From contig CAVSRD010000004.1 in the NCBI GenBank assembly GCA_963730315.1, positions 53,646-117,645 on the forward strand: a stretch of DNA of 64,000 nt, written 5' to 3'. Below the pieces are notes generated by a model. The model had not been told where the DNA came from, did no database searches, and saw only the letters and a program-made list of their open reading frames with translations. The DNA is from VRUE01 sp963730315 (GTDB lineage: Bacteria > Actinomycetota > Thermoleophilia > Solirubrobacterales > 70-9). How positions within the stretch are numbered: the stretch's first letter is position 1; each line of letters starts with the position of its first letter. Made by a program: the position numbers and the translations under genes. Positions 36,506 through 43,942 of this stretch are shown one piece after another.

Positions 36506-38170
36506 GTGAGCGAAGAGCGCCTCCTCGGTTACCACGAGTACACCCGCCGCCGCGGCGTCAACCGGCCGCTCTACCTGCTGGCCCGGGCATTGATGGTCCC
36601 CTTCTTCCTGGCCTACTTCCGCCTCGCCCGCACCGGCCGCGACCACGGCCGCGTCGAGGGCGGCCTGATCGTCGCCGCCAACCATCGCAGCTTCCTCGAC
36701 CCCTTCGCGATCGGCGCCACCCTGCCCTGGCGGCGACCGATGAGCTACGTCGCCAAGATCGAGCTGTTCGAGCGCCGCTGGCAGGGCTGGCTCCTCTCGC
36801 GGCTCGGGGCGTTCCCGATCCGCCGCGGCGAATCGGACGAGCTGGCGATGGAGACCGCGCGCCTCGCGGTCGAGCGGGGCGGCACGGTCTGCATCTTCCC
36901 CGAGGGGACGCGGATCCGCCGCGGCACCCTGGCGGCGCCGAAGCGCGGCGTCGGCCGGCTTGCGCTGCAGACCGGCGCCGCCGTCGTTCCGACCGCGGTG
37001 TTCGGAAGCGAGCAGGTGCGGCGCGGCTGGCGAATCCGGCCGCGCAAGGTGAAGGTGCGGCTGGGGCGGGCGATGACCTTCCCGCGCGTCGAGCGCCCCT
37101 CGCCGCCGCTGGCCGAATCGGTGACCGCTCGCATCTGGCCCAACGTCCTGCTCCAGTGGGAAGAGATGGGCGGCCTGCCGCCGATGCGCCGCGCCGCGGT
37201 GATCGGCGCAGGAAGCTGGGGCACGGCCGTCGCCGTGCTGCTCGCACGCGGCGGGCTCGAGGTCCAGCTCGGCGCCCGCACCGCCGAGCAGGCCGCGGAG
37301 ATGTCGGAGGCGGGCGAGAACGGGAGCTACCTGCAGGGGGTCGAGTTGCCCGACTCGCTTCTGGTCCGTCCCGCCTCGCAGATCGAGCTGGCCGGCCTCG
37401 ACCTGGTCTGCCTGGCGATCCCCTCCGGCTCGCTGCCGCAGGCCGTCGGTGCGATCGCCGACCGGGTCAGCGATCGCTCCTCGGTGCTGCTGCTGACCAA
37501 GGGACTGATCGCCCCCCTCGGCCAGCTGCCCGCCGAGTACGTCGGCGAAAGGATCCGGGCTCGCGCGATTGCCTGCCTCGGCGGCCCGGCGCACGCCCGC
37601 GAGGCGGTCTCCGGCTCTGCCGCGCTCGTGCTCGGGTCGGGCGACGCCGACCTGCGCGATCAGCTCGGCGAGGTCTTCGACCGCGCCGGACTCGTCTGCG
37701 AGCGCTCGCGCGACGTGACCGGGGTCGAGATGGCCGGCGCCGCAAAGAACGCAGCCGCGCTCGCCGCCGCTGCCAGCGAGTCGCACGGGCTCAACGCGGC
37801 GGGGATCGCCGCCGCCCAGGTCTGGCGGGAGTGCATCTACTACGCGATCGCGCGCGGCGCCGAGCTGGAGACCTTCTCCGGTCTGGCCGGGGTCGGCGAC
37901 CTGACCGCCACCGTGCTGGCCCCGTCCGGGCGTAACCGGCGTGCCGGCGAGCTGCTCGGTCGCGGCACTCCCGCCGAGGAGATTCCGGCCCTGATCGGGC
38001 AGGCCTCCGAGGGCCTCGACGCCGTGCCGCTGCTGGCCGAGGCGATCGCCGCCTCGGCGGGCCCTGCCGAGGCGCTGAGCGGCCTGGCGGCGCTGATCCG
38101 CGGCGAGATCGACACCGAGGCGTGGGTCGCGAGCTTGCGCAGGGTCGAGCGTCGCAAGAGGGCCGCGTGA
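36506..38170 (+). CDS. PlsC-type acyltransferase fused to NAD(P)-glycerol-3-phosphate dehydrogenase GpsA
   Basis: One uninterrupted 554-residue frame encodes two phospholipid enzymes. Residues 1-225 are a 1-acylglycerol-3-phosphate acyltransferase with a hydrophobic N-terminal helix, NHRSFLD (HX4D catalytic box) and FPEGTR. Residues 227-554 are GpsA: VIGAGSWGTAVAVLLARGG (NAD loop), GGPAHAREAVSG, the lysine in AGAAKNAAALAAA, and GLAGVGDLTATVLAPSGRNRR. The linker is only WEEMGGLPPMR. GpsA makes sn-glycerol 3-phosphate from dihydroxyacetone phosphate, while PlsC acylates the lysophosphatidate derived from it. Internal ATG codons at 37166 and 37184 could also give a separate GpsA. Confidence 0.88.
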   Translation: MSEERLLGYHEYTRRRGVNRPLYLLARALMVPFFLAYFRLARTGRDHGRVEGGLIVAANHRSFLDPFAIGATLPWRRPMSYVAKIELFERRWQGWLLSRLGAFPIRRGESDELAMETARLAVERGGTVCIFPEGTRIRRGTLAAPKRGVGRLALQTGAAVVPTAVFGSEQVRRGWRIRPRKVKVRLGRAMTFPRVERPSPPLAESVTARIWPNVLLQWEEMGGLPPMRRAAVIGAGSWGTAVAVLLARGGLEVQLGARTAEQAAEMSEAGENGSYLQGVELPDSLLVRPASQIELAGLDLVCLAIPSGSLPQAVGAIADRVSDRSSVLLLTKGLIAPLGQLPAEYVGERIRARAIACLGGPAHAREAVSGSAALVLGSGDADLRDQLGEVFDRAGLVCERSRDVTGVEMAGAAKNAAALAAAASESHGLNAAGIAAAQVWRECIYYAIARGAELETFSGLAGVGDLTATVLAPSGRNRRAGELLGRGTPAEEIPALIGQASEGLDAVPLLAEAIAASAGPAEALSGLAALIRGEIDTEAWVASLRRVERRKRAA

Positions 38171-38176
38171 TGGCAC

Positions 38177-38182
38177 TAGGCT
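38177..38182 (+). promoter_or_regulatory. -10-like hexamer before the ECF sigma gene
   Basis: TAGGCT ends 6 nt before the GTG at 38189, without a Shine-Dalgarno. Confidence 0.45.
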
Positions 38183-38188
38183 TGCCCG

Positions 38189-38746
38189 GTGGGCGACCAG
38201 GAGAACGTCGAGCCGGCGAGCCTCGACCCGGCGGCCAAGGCAGAGCTCGACCGCGCCTTCGAAGAGCTGTACCGGGACCACCTGCGCGACGTCTACTCCT
38301 ACTCCTACTACCGGGTCGGCAACCAGCACGACGCCGAGGACCTCACCGAGCAGGCCTTCCTGCAGGCCTACCGCCACTTCGACCGGGCGCGGCGCGAGTC
38401 GGCGGGCCGGCCGTTGCGGCCGTGGCTGATCCGCATTGCCCACAACCTGGCTCTCAACTACTACCGAGACCGCTCCCGCCGCCCGCAGACCCCGCTCGAC
38501 AGCGCCGAGCCGATCCCGGCCCGGCATGGGACCGAGGCGATCGCCGAGGGGCGCGAGGAGCTGCGGCAGGTGATGGACAAGCTCCAGCACCTGCCGGACG
38601 ACCGCCGCGACGCCCTGATAATGCGCTTCGCGCTCGGCATGGACAACCGCGAGATCGCCCGCGCGCTGGGACGCAGCGACGGCGCCACCAAGGTGCTGAT
38701 CCATCGCGCGATAAAGCAGCTCGAGGAGGAGATGAGGGATGAGTGA
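38189..38746 (+). CDS. ECF-type RNA polymerase sigma factor
   Basis: A 185-residue two-domain sigma factor. Region 2 is FEELYRDHLRDVYSYSYYRVGNQHDAEDLTEQAFLQAYRHFDR with RPWLIRIAHNLALNYYRDR; region 4 is LQHLPDDRRDALIMRFALGMDNREIARALGRSDGATKVLIHRAIKQLEEE. It probably directs a stress or envelope regulon. Its end overlaps by 8 bases the gene for a small one-helix membrane protein, the usual arrangement of an ECF factor and its membrane regulator. Confidence 0.9.
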   Translation: MGDQENVEPASLDPAAKAELDRAFEELYRDHLRDVYSYSYYRVGNQHDAEDLTEQAFLQAYRHFDRARRESAGRPLRPWLIRIAHNLALNYYRDRSRRPQTPLDSAEPIPARHGTEAIAEGREELRQVMDKLQHLPDDRRDALIMRFALGMDNREIARALGRSDGATKVLIHRAIKQLEEEMRDE

Positions 38747-39086
38747 GACCGGCGAAGGGCTGAGCGGGGCCAGCTGGGACGTCGAGCGGCTGCTCGGCGA
38801 CGCGCTGCGCCCGATCGAGCCGCCCGAGCGACTGTCGGGGCGGTTCGAGGACACGCTCTCTGCGGTCACCCAGGCTGCCGCCGAGGAGCTCTCCGATTGG
38901 GCGGAGGAGCTGTCCGAGAGCGAGTTGCGGGCGCTGCGCGACCCGCGCAACTGGTTGCGCCCGGTGGTCGCGGTCGGCGTCGGCGGGGCCGCGACCAGCG
39001 CCCTCGTGTTGCTCGAGCTGCGCCGCCGCAGCCGCCAGCGGGCCCGCGGGCGCCTACGTTCGCTGGCCGGCCGCGTCAGGCCGTAG
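38739..39086 (+). CDS. Single-pass membrane protein, possible anti-sigma factor
   Basis: A 115-residue protein with a soluble acidic N-terminal part (about 1-70, DVERLLGDALRPIEPPERLSGRFEDTL), one membrane helix (about 74-93) and a short Arg-rich tail. It lacks the HxxxCxxC zinc motif of ZAS anti-sigma factors. Assignment as the regulator of the upstream ECF factor rests on overlap and topology only. The last 33 bases overlap the convergent DUF4383 gene. Confidence 0.65.
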   Translation: MSETGEGLSGASWDVERLLGDALRPIEPPERLSGRFEDTLSAVTQAAAEELSDWAEELSESELRALRDPRNWLRPVVAVGVGGAATSALVLLELRRRSRQRARGRLRSLAGRVRP

Positions 39087-39479
39087 CTCGGTCCCGCGCC
39101 GCCCGGTGGAGACGGCCGCGGCGATCCCCAGCGCGCCGAGGGCCAGGTGGAGGACGTTGTCGCCGGCGTCGACCGGGAGCAGGCCGAGGATCGTCCCACC
39201 GCCGCCGACCGCGAACCCCCAGACGGAGAGGGCGACGTAGAAGGCCCCGATCCACAGCGCGTACTGCCGCGCCGCAAAGCCCGCGACCAGCAGGCCGAGC
39301 GCTCCGCTGAGGACGTGGAGGGCGTTGATCCAGCCGTTGACCGCGAAGGCGCCGAGCATCTCCTCGACCGAACCGGGCGTGCCGAACGAGGCGCTGTAGA
39401 AGAAGCCGACGATCCCGCCGACGAGGAGCAGGGCGCCGACCAGCGTTGCGTAGAGTCTTGCCGGGCTTGCTCCCTCCAT
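39054..39479 (-). CDS. DUF4383-type four-helix membrane protein
   Basis: A 141-residue protein with four hydrophobic helices. The family's repeated signature appears twice: NALHVLSGALGLLVA in helix 2 and NVLHLALGALGIAAA in helix 4. The family is abundant in actinobacteria and has no established function. It is divergent from the rhomboid gene, with 29 bases between the starts. Confidence 0.8.
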   Translation of the reverse strand: MEGASPARLYATLVGALLLVGGIVGFFYSASFGTPGSVEEMLGAFAVNGWINALHVLSGALGLLVAGFAARQYALWIGAFYVALSVWGFAVGGGGTILGLLPVDAGDNVLHLALGALGIAAAVSTGRRGTELRPDAAGQRT

Positions 39480-39491
39480 CGGCGGCGATTG

Positions 39492-39497
39492 TAGGCT
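39492..39497 (+). promoter_or_regulatory. -10-like hexamer before the rhomboid gene
   Basis: TAGGCT ends 11 nt before the ATG at 39509, in the 29-base divergent gap. Confidence 0.4.
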
Positions 39498-39508
39498 CCG
39501 CGCTCGCG

Positions 39509-40333
39509 ATGGCGCAGACCTGCTACCGACACCCCGATCGGGAAACCGGCGTCTCCTGCTCCTCCTGCGGGCGGCCGATCTGCCCTGAGTGCATGACGCC
39601 GACCCCGGTCGGGATGCGCTGCCCGGAGTGCGCCCGGCAGCGGACGCGTGTGACGCGCGGCGCGCTCGGCCCCGGCCGCTACGACACCCCCGCCACCTAC
39701 GTGCTGATCGGGCTCAACGTGCTCGCCTACCTGGCCGAGATCGCCGGCGGCTCCGGCGGCCTCAGCTCGGCGACCAGCAGCTCGGTGATCTCCGACTTCG
39801 GCCTGCGGGGCATCTCGGTCGCCGGCGGGGAGTGGTACCGGCTGCTGACCGGCGGCTTCCTCCATGCCGGCCTCTTCCACATCGGCTTCAACATGTTCGC
39901 GCTCTTCATCCTCGGCCGCCTGCTCGAGCCGGCGATTGGCACGCCCCGCTTCGTCGCCCTCTACTTCGCCTCGCTGTTCGCCGGCGCCTTCGGCGCGCTG
40001 GCGTTGACCGATCCGGCGCAGCTCACGGTCGGCGCTTCGGGGGCGATTTTCGGCCTCTTCGGCGCCGCCTTCGTGATCGCCCGCGGCCGCGGGCTCAACA
40101 CGATCGCCTCCGAGCTCGGCTTCCTGCTGGTGATCAACCTGGCGCTGACCTTCGGCATCCGCGGGATCAGCATCGGCGGCCACCTGGGCGGGCTGGCGGG
40201 CGGCCTGCTCTGTGCGCTTGTGATCGTCGCCGGCGAGCGGGGGATGCTGGGCCCGCGGCGGCTGCCCGCCGAGCTGCTGGCGATCACCGCGATCGGCGTC
40301 GTCTCGATCGTCGCGGCGATCAGCGTCGCCTGA
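39509..40333 (+). CDS. Rhomboid intramembrane serine protease with N-terminal zinc-binding domain
   Basis: A 274-residue membrane protease. The N-terminal 45 residues carry a B-box-like metal site (CYRHPDRETGVSCSSCGRPICPECM and CPEC). The following six helices form the rhomboid core: HAGLFHIGFNMFALFILGRLLE, the catalytic Ser in GASGAIFGLFGA and the catalytic His in GGHLGGLAGGLL. Rhomboids cut substrate membrane helices; no substrate can be inferred here. ATG 39509 starts the Cys/His domain directly. Confidence 0.9.
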   Translation: MAQTCYRHPDRETGVSCSSCGRPICPECMTPTPVGMRCPECARQRTRVTRGALGPGRYDTPATYVLIGLNVLAYLAEIAGGSGGLSSATSSSVISDFGLRGISVAGGEWYRLLTGGFLHAGLFHIGFNMFALFILGRLLEPAIGTPRFVALYFASLFAGAFGALALTDPAQLTVGASGAIFGLFGAAFVIARGRGLNTIASELGFLLVINLALTFGIRGISIGGHLGGLAGGLLCALVIVAGERGMLGPRRLPAELLAITAIGVVSIVAAISVA

Positions 40334-41228
40334 GCGGGGCCCGCACCTCGGCGAAGCCGATATTGCCGGGCGCGTCGACCAGGTCCGGGTGGAGGATGTG
40401 GCCGAGCAGCTCGACGCCGTCGACCAGCCGCGGTCCCGGCCGCGAGAACGTCGACGCCGCGTCGACCGCGTAGACCCGCCCGGCTCCCAGCGTCGCGATC
40501 CGCTCCCAGTGCTCGACCGTCTGCGCGCGCGCTCCCTCGACGCGCAGGCCGCAGGGCATCGCGATCACCACGTCGGGCCCCAGTCCGGACAGCTCGCCCC
40601 AGCGGACTTCGGGCGAGTTCAGGCCGGGCGGCCCGGCGACGTCCTCGCCGCCCGCGATCGAGACCATCTCCGGTATCCAGTGGCCGCCGACGAAGGGCGG
40701 ATCGAGCCACTCCAGGGCGATCACCCGCGGCGGCGCGGCACCGGAGACGGCGGCGCGAACCGCGGCCAGCCTGCCCTCCAGATCGCCGCGCAGGTCGTGG
40801 GCGTCCGCCTCCTTTCCGGTCGCCTCGCCGAGCCGGACCACGTCCTCGAGCATCTCGCCGAGCGTGTTCGGGTCCTGCTGCAACACCCGCGGCCGGCTCG
40901 GCAGCCGCGCCGCGAGGGCGACCACGTCGTCGTAGGAGACCGCGCAGACGTCGCAGATCGCCTGGGTGACGATCAGCTCCGGGGCGAGGGCGGCGAGCCG
41001 CTCCTCGTCCAGCTCATACAGCGCCCGGCCCTCGCCGACCGTGGCCTTCACCGCTCTGTCGATCTGGGCGGCGTCGAGGTCGGCCGGCAGAACCGTACGG
41101 GTCAGATGCGGGAGCTTGCCGGCCTGCGGCGGGAAATCGCACTCGTGCGTGACCGCGACCACGCTGTCGCCCAAGCCGAGGGCGAACAGCATCTCCGTGG
41201 CCGACGGGACGAGGCTCGCGATACGCAT
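40320..41228 (-). CDS. BtuF-like cobalamin/heme-binding protein
   Basis: A 302-residue periplasmic-binding-fold protein: IASLVPSATEMLFALGLGDSVVAVTHECDFPP, TQAICDVCAVSYDDVV, VIALEWLDPPFVGGHWIPEMVSIAGG and the GPDVVIAMPCG region. These are typical of BtuF/HmuT-like cobalamin-binding proteins. No signal peptide or lipobox is visible from ATG 41228, so unlike E. coli BtuF it may be cytoplasmic; many actinobacteria have such a form. It overlaps the rhomboid gene's end by 14 bases. No ABC transporter genes adjoin. Confidence 0.8.
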   Translation of the reverse strand: MRIASLVPSATEMLFALGLGDSVVAVTHECDFPPQAGKLPHLTRTVLPADLDAAQIDRAVKATVGEGRALYELDEERLAALAPELIVTQAICDVCAVSYDDVVALAARLPSRPRVLQQDPNTLGEMLEDVVRLGEATGKEADAHDLRGDLEGRLAAVRAAVSGAAPPRVIALEWLDPPFVGGHWIPEMVSIAGGEDVAGPPGLNSPEVRWGELSGLGPDVVIAMPCGLRVEGARAQTVEHWERIATLGAGRVYAVDAASTFSRPGPRLVDGVELLGHILHPDLVDAPGNIGFAEVRAPLRRR

Positions 41229-41235
41229 GCGGGCC

Positions 41236-41241
41236 AATATC
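41236..41241 (-). promoter_or_regulatory. -10-like hexamer before the BtuF-like gene
   Basis: On the minus strand GATATT ends 7 nt before the ATG at 41228. Confidence 0.35.
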
Positions 41242-41332
41242 GCACGCGCGGCTGCCGCGGGCCGGCAAGCTATATTGCGTGACGCCGAATGGTCGAAGAA
41301 GACCTCCCCCGAAGTACCCGGCCACATAGCCG

Positions 41333-42640
41333 ATGAGCGTCCTGCTGCTCTTCCTGCTGCTCCTGCTGGTCGCCGTCAACGGCTTCTTCGTAGCCGCGGA
41401 GTTCGCGCTGGTGCGAAGCCGGCGCGGCAAGTTCGTGCAGCTCGCCGAACAGGGCGAAAGCGGCGCGGAGTCGGTGATAAGGCAGCTCGACCAGATCGAC
41501 GAATCGCTCTCCGCGTGCCAGGTGGGGATCACGATGGCTTCGATCGGCATCGGCTTCCTCGGCGAGCCGTCGCTGGCCGCGCTGCTCGAGCCGATTTTCG
41601 GCGGCTTCTCGCACGGGGTGGCCGTCGGCATCTCGGTGGCGATCGCCTTCACCCTGGTCACCGCGATACACATCAGCGTCGGCGAGCAGGTGCCGAAGAT
41701 GATTGCGATCAACGACGCCGAGCGCATTGCGCGCCGGGTCTCCCGCCCACTCCACTGGTTCCGTGCCGCGACCGGGCCAGTGACGATGGGGCTGAGCGCG
41801 ATCTCCAACGCGATCGTCCGCCTCTTCGGCGTCGACCCGACCGACATCGAAGAGCACCACACCGCCGAGGATCTGAAGCAGATCATCGACAGCTCGCGGA
41901 TCGGCGGCACGCTCGATCCCGGCGAGGCGGGGATGCTGGGCGGCGTCTTCCACCTGCACGAGCAGCAGGCCCGTGAGGTGATGACGCCGATCCCGGCGGT
42001 GGTCACGGTCGACGCCGCCGAGACGGTGGAGACGGCGCTGCGTCGCTGCGTCGCCTCCGGCCACACCCGCCTGGTGGTGATCGAAGAAGACAACCCCGAC
42101 CGGGTCAAGGGCATCGTCCACAACAACAGCCTCGCCCGCCTCTACATGAGCGACGGGCCGGAGGCGCGAATCGAGCCGGTGGTCCGCGACGCGCTGATCG
42201 TCCCCGAGACCCGCCCGCTCGACGACCTGCTCCACGACCTGCAGGTGCAGCGCACCTCCCTCTCGGTGGTCGTCGACGAGTACGGGCGCACGGTCGGCAT
42301 CGTCGCCGTCGAGGACATCCTCGAGGAGGTGGTGGGCGAGATCGAGGACGAGACCGACCCCCGCGCGGCGGCGCTGCGGCGGTTGGCGGGCGGCGAGTGG
42401 TTCGTGCGCGGCCACGTCTCGCTCGGCGATCTGGCCGACGCGGGGATCGAGCTGTCGGCCGGCAGCGACGCCTACAACTCGATCGGCGGCTACGTGTTCG
42501 GCGAGCTGGGGAGGCTGCCGAGGCGGGGCGACACGATCACCTCCGACGGCTACACGATCCGGGTCGAGGCGGTGCGCGAGAATCGGGTCGAGGCGGTGCG
42601 GATCAGCGGCGGCGGCGATTCTGTCCGGTCCGCCGCCTAG
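41333..42640 (+). CDS. CNNM/CorC-HlyC family protein (hemolysin-like divalent cation transporter)
   Basis: A 435-residue protein. The N-terminal DUF21 domain (about 1-190) has four hydrophobic segments, starting SVLLLFLLLLLVAVNGFFVAAEFALVRSRRGK, with VTAIHISVGEQVPKMIAI. A pair of CBS domains (about 215-335, VMTPIPAVVTVDAAETVETAL and DLLHDLQVQRTSLSVVVDEYGRTVGIVAVEDILEEVVGEI) follows, then a CorC/HlyC domain. Members are linked to magnesium or cobalt efflux; the historical name hemolysin is misleading. TATATT at 41271 may belong to its promoter. Confidence 0.9.
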   Translation: MSVLLLFLLLLLVAVNGFFVAAEFALVRSRRGKFVQLAEQGESGAESVIRQLDQIDESLSACQVGITMASIGIGFLGEPSLAALLEPIFGGFSHGVAVGISVAIAFTLVTAIHISVGEQVPKMIAINDAERIARRVSRPLHWFRAATGPVTMGLSAISNAIVRLFGVDPTDIEEHHTAEDLKQIIDSSRIGGTLDPGEAGMLGGVFHLHEQQAREVMTPIPAVVTVDAAETVETALRRCVASGHTRLVVIEEDNPDRVKGIVHNNSLARLYMSDGPEARIEPVVRDALIVPETRPLDDLLHDLQVQRTSLSVVVDEYGRTVGIVAVEDILEEVVGEIEDETDPRAAALRRLAGGEWFVRGHVSLGDLADAGIELSAGSDAYNSIGGYVFGELGRLPRRGDTITSDGYTIRVEAVRENRVEAVRISGGGDSVRSAA

Positions 42641-42685
42641 GTTCTTCGAGCAACCCGCGTCCCCGCCTAACCCTGGAGGTATCGC

Positions 42686-42913
42686 ATGTGGGTTGTGCGC
42701 TTGAGCGACAAGCAGCTCGAGGTCCTGCGGGCGCTGCTGCGCTCCGAGGAGCACCTCGGCCCGGCGCTGAAGGGGGCGGTCGAGGCACTCGACCTGGCCC
42801 GCTGGGACGACCTGCCGGAGGCCGAGCTTCCCTGGGACGAGGTCGAGGCGATCGCCCGCCGTCAGGGCATCTCGCCGGCTGACGTCATCTGGGACATCGC
42901 CGGCAAGAGATAG
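42686..42913 (+). CDS. Small hypothetical protein
   Basis: A 75-residue acidic protein (MWVVRLSDKQLEVLRALLRSEEHLG), predicted helical, without membrane segment or signal. GGAGG (about 42674-42678) stands 7 nt before the ATG, and codon use matches the neighbours, which supports expression. Its stop meets the stop of the hydroxyacyl-CoA dehydrogenase gene with no gap. I know no family. Confidence 0.6.
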   Translation: MWVVRLSDKQLEVLRALLRSEEHLGPALKGAVEALDLARWDDLPEAELPWDEVEAIARRQGISPADVIWDIAGKR

Positions 42914-43735
42914 CTAGTCGTACGAGTAGAAGCCGGCGCCGCTCTTACGGCCCATCTTCTCTTCGCCGATCAGCTCGACCATCAGGCCCGGCGGCTTGTG
43001 GGCCGGCTCGGAGGAGTCGGCGTATAGGGCGTCGCCGATCGCCTCGGCGACGTCGAGGCCGATGAAGTCGAGCAGGGCAAGCGGGCCCATCGGGTGGCCT
43101 GCGCCGAGCTTCATGCAGGCGTCGACCTCGCCCGCCTCCATGCCGGTGCGCTCGACCATTCGCACCGCGTCGAAGAGGTAGGGGAAGAGCAGCCGGTTCA
43201 CCACGAAGCCGGCCTGGTCGGGCACCTCGACCGCGGTCTTGCCCAGCGCCGCGGCCCAGGCGAGCGCCTTCTCGCGCGTCTCCTCGCCGACATCGGGGAA
43301 GCAGACCTCGACCAGCTTCATCCTCGGCACCGGGTTGAAGACGTGGAGGCCGAAGAGGCGGCCGGAGACCTTCGCGGCGGCGGAGATCTCGGCGATGCTC
43401 AGCGAGGACGTCGTGGTCGCCAGGTCGGCGTCCGGGCAGGCTTCGGCGACGGCGCTCAGCACTTCCCCCTTCGGCCCGACTTCCTCGATCACCGCCTCGA
43501 CCACCACGTCGCAATCGGCCAGGTCCTTGGGGTCGGTGGTCACCCGCAGCCGCGAGGCCTCGGCGCCCTCGATCTTGGCGCAGGCGGCGACCACTTTCTC
43601 CTCCGCGCGCCAGGCCGATGCCTCGCTGCGCGCCAGCAGGATCGTGTCGGCGGTGGTCGTCGACACCGCTGCCAGCCCGGTGGCGATCGCGCCGCTCCCA
43701 GCTACCCCCGGAGATTCGTACCCCTTCCCGCTCAT
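42914..43735 (-). CDS. 3-hydroxyacyl-CoA (3-hydroxybutyryl-CoA) dehydrogenase
   Basis: A 273-residue NAD-dependent enzyme that oxidises L-3-hydroxyacyl-CoA in beta-oxidation, or works in reverse. The N-terminal Rossmann loop is GVAGSGAIATGLA. The catalytic Ser/His/Glu/Asn set appears in TTTSSLSIAEI, GLHVFNPVPRMKLVEV and DQAGFVVNRLLFPYL, and GHPMGPLALLDFIGLD closes the C-terminal domain. The gene is divergent from a thiolase gene, the next enzyme of the pathway, across a 207-base region with an operator and an inverted repeat. Confidence 0.92.
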   Translation of the reverse strand: MSGKGYESPGVAGSGAIATGLAAVSTTTADTILLARSEASAWRAEEKVVAACAKIEGAEASRLRVTTDPKDLADCDVVVEAVIEEVGPKGEVLSAVAEACPDADLATTTSSLSIAEISAAAKVSGRLFGLHVFNPVPRMKLVEVCFPDVGEETREKALAWAAALGKTAVEVPDQAGFVVNRLLFPYLFDAVRMVERTGMEAGEVDACMKLGAGHPMGPLALLDFIGLDVAEAIGDALYADSSEPAHKPPGLMVELIGEEKMGRKSGAGFYSYD

Positions 43736-43764
43736 TGCGGACGGGTTCCTATCAAGCTCGGCGA

Positions 43765-43877
43765 GGTGGGGTCGTGTGCCCCTCTAAGCGGCTTGTACTT
43801 TTTCCGCAATGCGGTTCGCGGACGACCTCAAACGTGTCTTCGGAAAAAGTTGAGCGTGAGGGGCGCACGACCCCACC
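43765..43877. repeat. Long imperfect inverted repeat in the divergent fatty-acid promoter region
   Basis: The left arm GGTGGGGTCGTGTGCCCCTC (43765-43784) pairs with the right arm at 43858-43877 with one mismatch in 20. An inner arm, ACTTTTTCCG (43797-43806), pairs exactly with CGGAAAAAGT (43841-43850). The loop is 34 nt and holds a smaller CCGC/GCGG hairpin. It is not followed by a T run. It lies between two divergent starts, so a terminator role is unlikely. Confidence 0.8.
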
Positions 43878-43884
43878 ACCCTGG

Positions 43885-43903
43885 TTGACTGACCAGTCAA
43901 TCA
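43885..43903. promoter_or_regulatory. Palindromic operator upstream of the thiolase gene
   Basis: TTGACTGACCAGTCAATCA contains the dyad TTGACT-4-AGTCAA. Almost the same sequence stands before the acyl-CoA dehydrogenase at 54154. The size and symmetry fit a TetR-family repressor site, and TTGACT could also be the -35 box. Confidence 0.6.
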
Positions 43904-43942
43904 GCTACCCTTGAAGGGATACGGCGACGAACGGAGGCTTCG

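Noticed and set aside
35255..40183. A very long open frame on the minus strand (about 1640 codons)
   Set aside because: It lies opposite several well-supported genes with clear motifs, and its translation is low-complexity Arg/Ala/Gly/His. Such frames arise in GC-rich DNA because stop codons are rare.
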